Shown piece by piece: positions 35,822 through 41,671 of a stretch of 43,921 bases of DNA. The notes below the pieces were generated by a model, which did no database searches, was not told the DNA's origin, and was given only the letters and a program-made list of their open reading frames with translations. Source of the stretch: a virus. A program made the translations under genes and the position numbers. Position 1 is the stretch's first letter. Every line of letters starts with the position of its first letter. The stretch spans positions 1-43,921 of IMG/VR virus record IMGVR_UViG_3300025138_000080. One strand, 5' to 3'.

Positions 35822-35836
35822 TGGAATTCCTTTTCA

Positions 35837-35845
35837 ATATATATG
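35837..35845. promoter_or_regulatory. ATATATATG A/T box between divergent genes
   Basis: ATATATAT is self-complementary and lies 15 nt from the minus start (35821) and 19 nt from the plus start (35865). It matches the position of late-type boxes at the other divergent junctions but is a weaker sequence match. Confidence 0.4.
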
Positions 35846-35864
35846 ATACAGCGGAGATCATTAA

Positions 35865-36323
35865 ATGAACACAGAACGTAAAAATCTTATTAAAGAGGCT
35901 GTCAACAGAGTCCAAAGAATGTTGGCAGTTACTAAAGGCAGAACCACACAACTTTCTGATCCTACAAAACGTGAGAGGGCCCGGAAGAGTTTGGACCGAC
36001 AAGGGGACAAATCGTTCAGCACCGGGGTAGAATATTACCATAAAAGATCTTTAGGAAATATGGATAGAGAGGCCCGAGGAATAAGATTAAGACCCACTTC
36101 CTCATCGGTCAAACCGCATGAAATGATGAACAAGACGAAAGAATTACAGCAAACAGTTGATAATACTGGATTATCTTTCAAGGATCGGGCGTCGGCATTT
36201 GCTCAACAACTCAAAATCGACAAAAACGCGAAGAGAATGGATAATACGTACGAGGTCGACAAACTCCGTGCGGCTCGTACTAGAAAACGACTCGGATTGG
36301 GTCCTGAGCCTGGTAAAGTATAA
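35865..36323 (+). CDS. Basic hypothetical protein with targeting-peptide-like N-terminus
   Basis: 152 aa, strongly basic and helical (KRERARKSLDRQGDKSFSTG; KLRAARTRKRLGLGPEPGKV). The leader MNTERKNLIKEAVNRVQRM contains I-K-E followed by A at residues 9-12, like a prohead-protease site. CGGAGAT precedes the ATG by about 8 nt. No family recognised. A DNA-associated internal head protein is plausible by charge and leader. Confidence 0.6.
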   Translation: MNTERKNLIKEAVNRVQRMLAVTKGRTTQLSDPTKRERARKSLDRQGDKSFSTGVEYYHKRSLGNMDREARGIRLRPTSSSVKPHEMMNKTKELQQTVDNTGLSFKDRASAFAQQLKIDKNAKRMDNTYEVDKLRAARTRKRLGLGPEPGKV

Positions 36324-36327
36324 TAAA

Positions 36328-36362
36328 CAACCGGCGCCGCGTTGATAGTACGGAGCCGGTTG
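36328..36362. other. Hairpin at a convergent gene junction
   Basis: CAACCGGC and GCCGGTTG pair across a 19-nt loop. No T-run follows on either strand, so it is at best a weak terminator. A second possible hairpin with a T-rich tail lies at about 36390-36435. Nothing else is seen in the 86 nt between the two genes. Confidence 0.45.
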
Positions 36363-36409
36363 CAGAGAAATTAGGGTGTGTACCCCGTCTAGAGGGCCCG
36401 TCGAACACT

Positions 36410-36496
36410 TCACTTCGGCGGGTTCTCTTTCTTCTCCTGCTTCACTTTTTCGTCACGGTCACGCTGGAGTTCCGACGATTCATATCGATCTTCCAT
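36410..36496 (-). CDS. 28-residue charged micropeptide
   Basis: Reads MEDRYESSELQRDRDEKVKQ and ends ENPPK, almost entirely charged. It begins in a TGATG junction, sharing one base with the stop of the preceding gene, as the other genes of this operon do with ATGA overlaps. Last gene of the AAA+ operon. Function unknown. Confidence 0.35.
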   Translation of the reverse strand: MEDRYESSELQRDRDEKVKQEKKENPPK

Positions 36497-36648
36497 CAGC
36501 CATCCACCGTCCATTCGTCGAGATCACCATATTCGAGTTCTTCGCATTCATCGTAGAGATTGGAGAAGAAAGTCTCCTTTTCCCAATACAGATTCTTGCA
36601 CTTTACCCGTGCCTTCTCGATTGCTTCTTCTTTGGTCATATCAGACAT
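36496..36648 (-). CDS. 50-residue acidic hypothetical protein
   Basis: Starts MSDMTKEEAIEKARVKCKNL and ends in a very acidic tail (YDECEELEYGDLDEWTVDG). The frame opens further upstream, but this ATG overlaps the end of the HExxH gene by 8 nt and gives a compact helical protein. No family recognised. It is one of the small coupled genes behind the AAA+ ATPase. Confidence 0.5.
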   Translation of the reverse strand: MSDMTKEEAIEKARVKCKNLYWEKETFFSNLYDECEELEYGDLDEWTVDG

Positions 36649-37051
36649 TGCCGCATCTCCAGTATTCATCGGCCAGTTCGTATTGCAGTTTTTCCGCCTC
36701 TCGTTCACCCTCACCCTTCCACGTTCCGCGTTCCCACTGCCAGAGATGAACGCATTCGTGGAAGATCGTAGCGAGCATATCGCGTACTGATTGATCGACT
36801 GCAATGTCAATCACATAATCCACATCGTCGCTATGCTCCCACTCGTAGCATTGTCCGTAACACTTGAGATCCTTGTACTGCATTGTGTTCGTGGTGATAC
36901 CGATGTTCTCATGTTCACCATCGAAGTCGTTCAGTTGCATGTTGTATCGGTTCAGGAACCATCGAATGGCATCGACGACCATGAGGCCCTGATCCTTCGT
37001 ACAACCCGACTTGGGATACCCAATAACGTAGTTCTTCTTTTCGTACTTCAT
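36641..37051 (-). CDS. Small HExxH metallopeptidase-like protein (SprT/zincin type)
   Basis: 136 aa. VRDMLATIFHECVHLWQWER contains HECVH, the zinc-binding and catalytic motif of zincins, with EREAEKLQYELADEYW downstream offering a possible third ligand (Glu). The N-terminal half (DQGLMVVDAIRWFLNRYNMQ) is compact with two Cys nearby (KCYGQC). SprT-like domains have this helix arrangement, but a family assignment is not sure. It overlaps both neighbours by ATGA or similar, so it is co-expressed with the AAA+ ATPase. Confidence 0.65.
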   Translation of the reverse strand: MKYEKKNYVIGYPKSGCTKDQGLMVVDAIRWFLNRYNMQLNDFDGEHENIGITTNTMQYKDLKCYGQCYEWEHSDDVDYVIDIAVDQSVRDMLATIFHECVHLWQWERGTWKGEGEREAEKLQYELADEYWRCGNV

Positions 37052-37221
37052 GCATCCTCCTCTACAATATTGATGACAACGGGGGTCTCGTAGTTGGATT
37101 CATCATCGAATATTCGATTGTAGAAGTTATAGAGGGCTTCTCCGATTGCAACGCCTTCGCCACTCCAAGTGTAGGTTTCAGATGGATCGGAATCCATCTC
37201 GTATGTGATCGTGTATATCAT
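37048..37221 (-). CDS. 57-residue acidic hypothetical protein
   Basis: Reads MIYTITYEMDSDPSETYTWS, then GEGVAIGEALYNFYNRIFDD and ends VINIVEEDA. It has ATGA overlaps at both ends (37218-37221 and 37048-37051), which is strong support for translation despite its size. Mixed beta-strand then helix. No family recognised. Confidence 0.6.
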   Translation of the reverse strand: MIYTITYEMDSDPSETYTWSGEGVAIGEALYNFYNRIFDDESNYETPVVINIVEEDA

Positions 37222-37550
37222 ACAGCCACCACTTCGGTGCCGATGATCATGGTTTCGCCATCGTCAGCAGGAAGTTCGTCCTGCATACGCTGGTTATGAT
37301 AATCCGTGAGTTCTGGCAAGGAGTATGATCCCTTATCCCCTTGACGGGACTTGTCCTTGACAACCCACGCAGGCGCCCATGTCATTTCACAATACTTCGC
37401 TGACATCATCTTGAGCCATGATCGCGGATAAGAATCCATGATTGAGAGTTGTTCTCCATTATCTTCGGCTTCACGAATCATACCGTCGTAGAGACACTGA
37501 ATAAAGAGTTGCTGCTTGGACTTGAGGTTGTTGTAGGTCTTGTCATTCAT
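37218..37550 (-). CDS. Stand-alone copy of the AAA+ protein's N-terminal domain
   Basis: 110 aa. Its text LKSKQQLFIQCLYDG, DSYPRSWLKMM and TWAPAWVVKDKSRQGDKGSY followed by SLPE lines up with ISSKQQSFIDAMANTG, DSYSRSDLNEI and KYAPAWIVQDSSRRADRGFF followed by RVPE at the start of the ATPase encoded just upstream. Shared anchors are SKQQxFI, DSYxRSxL, APAWxVxDxSR and DxGxxxxPE. The ATG at 37550 is chosen because it begins close to the shared domain; the frame extends further. It could compete with or pair with the ATPase's own domain to bind a shared target. Confidence 0.7.
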   Translation of the reverse strand: MNDKTYNNLKSKQQLFIQCLYDGMIREAEDNGEQLSIMDSYPRSWLKMMSAKYCEMTWAPAWVVKDKSRQGDKGSYSLPELTDYHNQRMQDELPADDGETMIIGTEVVAV

Positions 37551-37569
37551 AGTAATAATCCTTGTACTT

Positions 37570-38994
37570 TCAGGCGTTGAGGGCGTAGTCACTGATCGAC
37601 GCACGCTTCTTGGGTTCGTAGTTGTCGAAGAACTCCGTGTTCTTCTTGTAGATTGATCCTCTCACGGTCCACGACTTGATACCGGGATCCCACTGTGCGC
37701 CGTGAGGCTTTACTTCATCCTTCTTCTCGAATGAGACATTGAGATCGAGAACGTCATTGTCCTGAATGGACGTTGGGTCAAAAGGGACGTTCTGGTTTCC
37801 CTCCTCTTCCGTCGAGGTGGACATACTCTCGTCCACCTTGTCGTAGAGGTTGCGGAACGCTTCCTGCGTCTCGTCGTCGAATCGAGCGAGTGCGAGATCG
37901 ATGGAAGTGGCACGATCCTTGAAGATCGAGAACGCCTTGCAGATGTTCTCCAGACGGCGAGTGGTGATGATCTCGTCGATCGCACCCTCGGTGAATGCCT
38001 TGCGAGTGATCTCCGCCCACGAGGTCAGGTGTTCGGCGAAGTCGGAATCGACATGTCCGAACTTCTCCATCTTCTTGATGAGGATACGCTTCTCGACTGC
38101 ACGGGTTGCGTACTCCTGCTCCATCGTCCAGTCGAAACGATCGAGGAACGCTTCGTTGAGGACATTGGTGCCGATGAAACGTCCATCGCTGTCACCCTTA
38201 CCCTTGGTGTTGGCAGTGGCCACGACGGTGAATCCCTTGGCAGGAGTGATCCACTCACCAGTCTTCTTGATGAGGATACCCTTACCTTCCAGCACCGGCT
38301 GAAGACACATGATCTTGGACGAACCGAGATCGATCTCGTCGAGGAGGAGAACAGCACCACGCTGCATCGCTTCGACGACGGGTCCGTAGACGAACTTCGT
38401 CTCACCAGCGACGAGTCGGAAACCACCCACCAGATCGTCCTCGTCGGTTTCGGAGGTGATGTTGACACGGAAGCATTCTCGCTTCGTCTTAGCACATGCC
38501 TGTTCGATCATCGTGGTCTTACCGTTACCAGACATACCAGTAATGAAGATGGGAGCGAACAGGTTGGCGGAGATGATCTGCTCCACGTTCTTGGAGTGTC
38601 CCCACGAAACGTAGTCCTTCATGCGATCAGGCACCAGACTGGTACGCTCACCAGCAGTCATGCCCATGATGGTGTTCATGACGGGAGCAGGAGTCGGATC
38701 ACCGATCGGAGCAGCGACGGGAGCAGCAGCGACGGGAGCAGCAGCGACGGGAGCAGCACCACCAGCGTACTCAGGGACACGGAAGAACCCACGATCGGCT
38801 CGGCGAGAGGAGTCCTGTACGATCCACGCAGGAGCGTACTTCATTCCGATGCTGTTGGCGATCTCGTTGAGATCGGAGCGGGAGTAAGAGTCTGCGATGG
38901 CGGTTCCAGTGTTTGCCATTGCGTCGATGAAGGACTGCTGCTTGGAACTGATGGACATGGTGGTGTCTCCGTTGTTGTGGTTCGTTTCTGTCAT
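37570..38994 (-). CDS. CobS/MoxR-like AAA+ ATPase with N- and C-terminal accessory domains
   Basis: 474 aa. Residues 15-76 form the SKQQ...APAW domain shared with the 110-aa protein. An Ala/Pro linker follows (APVAAAPVAAAPVAAP). The AAA+ core has Walker A GMSGNGKT (153-160), ETDEDDLVGGFRL, Walker B LLLDEIDLGS (about 217-226) and VVATANTKGKGDSDGRFIGT, as in phage CobS-like proteins. The C-terminus has LNVSFEKKDEVKPHGAQWDP followed by GIKSWTV, a DUF5710-like module. It starts 6 nt after a -10 box at 38994; an alternative ATG at 38958 has GGAGA. Such ATPases remodel a partner, here presumably the divergent VWA protein. Confidence 0.88.
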   Translation of the reverse strand: MTETNHNNGDTTMSISSKQQSFIDAMANTGTAIADSYSRSDLNEIANSIGMKYAPAWIVQDSSRRADRGFFRVPEYAGGAAPVAAAPVAAAPVAAPIGDPTPAPVMNTIMGMTAGERTSLVPDRMKDYVSWGHSKNVEQIISANLFAPIFITGMSGNGKTTMIEQACAKTKRECFRVNITSETDEDDLVGGFRLVAGETKFVYGPVVEAMQRGAVLLLDEIDLGSSKIMCLQPVLEGKGILIKKTGEWITPAKGFTVVATANTKGKGDSDGRFIGTNVLNEAFLDRFDWTMEQEYATRAVEKRILIKKMEKFGHVDSDFAEHLTSWAEITRKAFTEGAIDEIITTRRLENICKAFSIFKDRATSIDLALARFDDETQEAFRNLYDKVDESMSTSTEEEGNQNVPFDPTSIQDNDVLDLNVSFEKKDEVKPHGAQWDPGIKSWTVRGSIYKKNTEFFDNYEPKKRASISDYALNA

Positions 38995-39000
38995 GCGTAT

Positions 39001-39028
39001 ATTTTACCACACCTCAGACCTAATACAA
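39001..39028 (-). promoter_or_regulatory. Sigma70-type promoter of the AAA+ operon
   Basis: Minus strand TTGTAT (39028-39023), 16-nt spacer, TAAAAT (39006-39001), ending 6 nt before the ATG at 38994. The mRNA would start at or next to the ATG. Confidence 0.65.
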
Positions 39029-39156
39029 GGGCTAGGACCAGTATTTGGGGTATATTTCTCAAAAAGATCCCCTGTGGTCGTAAGTCTAGGTGGCAGTGGG
39101 GGTTAGCGTTGATAGTTCCGATAACCACAATTTGTCCACAATATGGACGAAGGGGG

Positions 39157-39184
39157 TTGACGTTGGGTGTGGATGTGGTACAAT
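39157..39184 (+). promoter_or_regulatory. Sigma70-type promoter of the VWA gene
   Basis: TTGACG (39157-39162), 16-nt spacer, TACAAT (39179-39184), ending 6 nt before the ATG at 39191. No Shine-Dalgarno is visible, so the transcript is probably leaderless. Confidence 0.72.
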
Positions 39185-39190
39185 ATACGC

Positions 39191-41449
39191 ATGAACGAAA
39201 CCCACCACGACAATTCAATCTCCGCATTCGCTCGACTCCTCGCTACCGAGAACATCGTTGTGCGACACTGCCGCCATGCACAGACTGCATCCTTCGATGT
39301 TGTCGATCGTATCCTCACCCTTCCCCGTTGGAAGAACATGTCCGACGAGGTCTACGACATGCTCGTCGGACATGAAGTCGCCCATGCACTGTGGACCGAC
39401 AGCAGCATCCACGAAGAGTCCGGTTGCCTTCAGGCTTGTGTGGACATCGACGCCGATGCCCCTGCTAACGTCATGGGTATTCTGAACGTGGTTGAGGATG
39501 CACGCATCGAACGACTCGTCAAGTCCAAGTACCCCGGCCTCAAGAGGGACTTCGCCGCTGGGTACAAGTACCTGCATGACATTGATCTCTTCGAGATCGG
39601 TGAACGTGGTGGTGTCTCCGAGATGGGATTCCTTGATCGTCTCAACCTGCACTTCAAGTTGGGTATCCTTGGCATTCTTCAGATTCCTTTCGAGAACGAC
39701 ACCGAGATCTGGTTCCGCGATCGAATCGCGGCCGCCAAGACTTGGGACGATGTTGTTGAGATCTCTCGTGATCTGTACGAGTACGAGATGGATCAGCAGT
39801 CGAAGGAAGAATCTCCTGATGCACCAACGCCCGCAGGTTCTGCCTCCGGTACTGGTAATGGACAGTCCTCCGGTAAGTCCAACGAGACGAACGACTCCGA
39901 CGAATCAGGAGATTCTGGGTCTGGTTCTGGTGATCGCAATCAGGGTGACGATGGTGATAACGATCAGGAAGGTGATGCTGGTGCATCCTCTCCCGACTCC
40001 AGTGGTGGCGAGTCTGGTTCGGACATCGGAACCAAGGAACCCACCAAGAAGAAGCCCGAGATCAACACTCAGGACGCAATGGATACGGGACTCGTCGAGA
40101 AGAGTTACGGTTATGACTCCGAAGATGTCGATACCATGCCCACTCCGATTATCGACAAGATGATCGTCACTGCCAAGTCCATTCGTGAGAGTCACGAGGA
40201 CAGTACGTACCATCACAATTGGAATGGCGAACGAACTCGCATGATGGATTCACAGATTCGACAGCGAAACGAGATTCTTGTACAGCAGTACACCAAGTGT
40301 GATGAGTTCATGTCATCCGAGAAGTCCACCGTCAACTACCTTGCCAAGCAGTTCGAGATGCGTAAGGCAGCAGACCAGCACAAGCGTACGATGACATCCA
40401 AGACTGGACGCCTTGATCCCGTCAAGATGATCAACTATCGCTGGAGCGAAGACATCTTCGCCAAGAACACCACTGTTCGTGATGGTAAGAACCACGGGTT
40501 CGTCATCGTCGTTGACTGGAGTGGTAGCATGCACGACAATCTCGTCGCCACCATCAAGCAGTCGATCACTCTTGCAATGTTCTGCCGCAAGGTGGGTATC
40601 CCGTTCGATCTCTATGCGTTCTCGGATCGCACTGGTGTCCGCATGGAGTGGGACGACCAAGGTAATCTCAAGAACAACGACCATTACGCATGGGAGGGTG
40701 ATGCTAAGGACAACAACTTCGCCGATCTCCGTATGCTCAACTTCCTCTCTTCTTCGATGAACCAGCGAGAGTTTGCGACCGCGTGCCGCGTACTCTTCTC
40801 GGTGGCATCCAACGAGGGAAGTAGTTACAAGAGTTCGGATCCCGTCACTACGATCCATCCTACACTCACTCTCGGTGGTACTCCTCTGGAGGAGACTCTG
40901 ACAGCACTGCACTGGATCGTGCCGAAGTTTCGACAGCAGTACAACCTTCAGATCGTCAACACCGTCCTGCTCAGTGATGGATGTGGATGCCAGCGATTCA
41001 ACGGTGTGATCGTCAACCCGATCACTCGCGTCTCCTACGGCGCACGTCGCCACGAAGATCGCAGCATCGACTCGACTTGTCTCCTGCTCAAGTCACTCAA
41101 GGAAACGACTGGCACCACGCTCATCGGTATGTACCTCTCCACCTCCAAGAATGCTGTTCGTGGTGTCTACGGTAGTTGGGTAGACCAGTACAACATGCAA
41201 CCCGATGAGGAGAAGAACATTCGTTCCTCATGGAAGAAGGATCGATACTACCTCGCCAATGGTTTGTACAGCAAGTACTTCGATGAAGCGTATATCATCG
41301 ACGCAAACTCCACCCCAGAGACTGACATCAACCTTCCAGACTCCGCTCAGTCCCATGCCAAGTTGCGAACTGCGTTCGTCAAGGGTATGAAGTCACGAGG
41401 TATGTCACGTAACCTCGTCAATCGGTTCGTCGAGGCAACTGCTCGATAG
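39191..41449 (+). CDS. VWA-domain protein with N-terminal HExxH metallopeptidase motif (CobT-like layout)
   Basis: 752 aa. Residues 55-110 carry His61-Glu-Val-Ala-His65 (VGHEVAHALWTD) and a downstream Glu102 in NVVEDARIERL, the gluzincin arrangement. Residues about 200-300 are an acidic Ser/Gly/Asp linker (DESGDSGSGSGDRNQGDDGD), as in CobT-like proteins. A VWA domain follows with the MIDAS start Asp442-Trp-Ser444-Gly-Ser446 (VVDWSGSMHDN), TLGGTPLEETL and VLLSDGCGC. AAA+/VWA pairs act as metal-chelatase or protein-remodelling machines. Here the peptidase motif points to a regulated protease. The frame extends to GTG 39167, but that would overlap the promoter. It ends at a strong terminator. 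Confidence 0.85.
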   Translation: MNETHHDNSISAFARLLATENIVVRHCRHAQTASFDVVDRILTLPRWKNMSDEVYDMLVGHEVAHALWTDSSIHEESGCLQACVDIDADAPANVMGILNVVEDARIERLVKSKYPGLKRDFAAGYKYLHDIDLFEIGERGGVSEMGFLDRLNLHFKLGILGILQIPFENDTEIWFRDRIAAAKTWDDVVEISRDLYEYEMDQQSKEESPDAPTPAGSASGTGNGQSSGKSNETNDSDESGDSGSGSGDRNQGDDGDNDQEGDAGASSPDSSGGESGSDIGTKEPTKKKPEINTQDAMDTGLVEKSYGYDSEDVDTMPTPIIDKMIVTAKSIRESHEDSTYHHNWNGERTRMMDSQIRQRNEILVQQYTKCDEFMSSEKSTVNYLAKQFEMRKAADQHKRTMTSKTGRLDPVKMINYRWSEDIFAKNTTVRDGKNHGFVIVVDWSGSMHDNLVATIKQSITLAMFCRKVGIPFDLYAFSDRTGVRMEWDDQGNLKNNDHYAWEGDAKDNNFADLRMLNFLSSSMNQREFATACRVLFSVASNEGSSYKSSDPVTTIHPTLTLGGTPLEETLTALHWIVPKFRQQYNLQIVNTVLLSDGCGCQRFNGVIVNPITRVSYGARRHEDRSIDSTCLLLKSLKETTGTTLIGMYLSTSKNAVRGVYGSWVDQYNMQPDEEKNIRSSWKKDRYYLANGLYSKYFDEAYIIDANSTPETDINLPDSAQSHAKLRTAFVKGMKSRGMSRNLVNRFVEATAR

Positions 41450-41475
41450 AACCAGCGTAGAGTCAGGAAGTTAGC

Positions 41476-41510
41476 GAGTGGTCCCCTTGTGGTGGGGGGA
41501 CCACTCTTTT
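41476..41510 (+). terminator. Terminator after the VWA gene
   Basis: Eleven-bp stem GAGTGGTCCCC / GGGGACCACTC with a 9-nt loop, followed by four T. Confidence 0.88.
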
Positions 41511-41521
41511 CTATATACTGC

Positions 41522-41671
41522 ATGAGTATGAATATCATAAAACGGGTTCTCGCCAAGATTGGCCTCAAGTCATCGATGAAGGATCCCGCAGAGATTCGTA
41601 GACTCGGAACAGTAGCAAGAAAGTATCAAAAACCACCGCCAATCGGCAAAAACCTAGACAGGAGAGCATGA
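41522..41671 (+). CDS. 49-residue basic hypothetical protein
   Basis: Reads MSMNIIKRVLAKIGLKSSMK and is very basic. A TATACT -10-like box ends 2 nt before this ATG (41514-41519); a second ATG at 41528 is possible. There is no clear Shine-Dalgarno and no matching -35. It overlaps the next gene by ATGA (41668-41671). No family recognised. Confidence 0.55.
   Translation: MSMNIIKRVLAKIGLKSSMKDPAEIRRLGTVARKYQKPPPIGKNLDRRA

Larger units (their letters stand above)
38971..39214. repeat. Inverted duplication of promoter and start regions of the AAA+ and VWA genes
   Basis: Arms 39011-38971 (minus) and 39174-39214 (plus), about 34 of 41 positions identical. Each reads TGTGGTAMAATATACGC, then ATG and eight codons of similar sequence (MTETNHNN versus MNETHHDN). 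Between them lie 162 nt with no gene. Confidence 0.75.

Noticed and set aside
39167-39190. GTG start for the VWA protein
   Set aside because: It lies between the -35 and -10 boxes, so it would not be in the mRNA from that promoter.
38029-39375. A 448-codon plus-strand open frame antisense to the AAA+ ATPase gene
   Set aside because: It mirrors a strongly recognisable AAA+ protein with G/C-rich third positions, which creates long antisense frames. It has no recognisable motif and crosses both divergent promoters.
40313-41053. A 246-codon minus-strand frame inside the VWA gene
   Set aside because: Shadow of the VWA coding sequence; no motifs and no ribosome-binding site.
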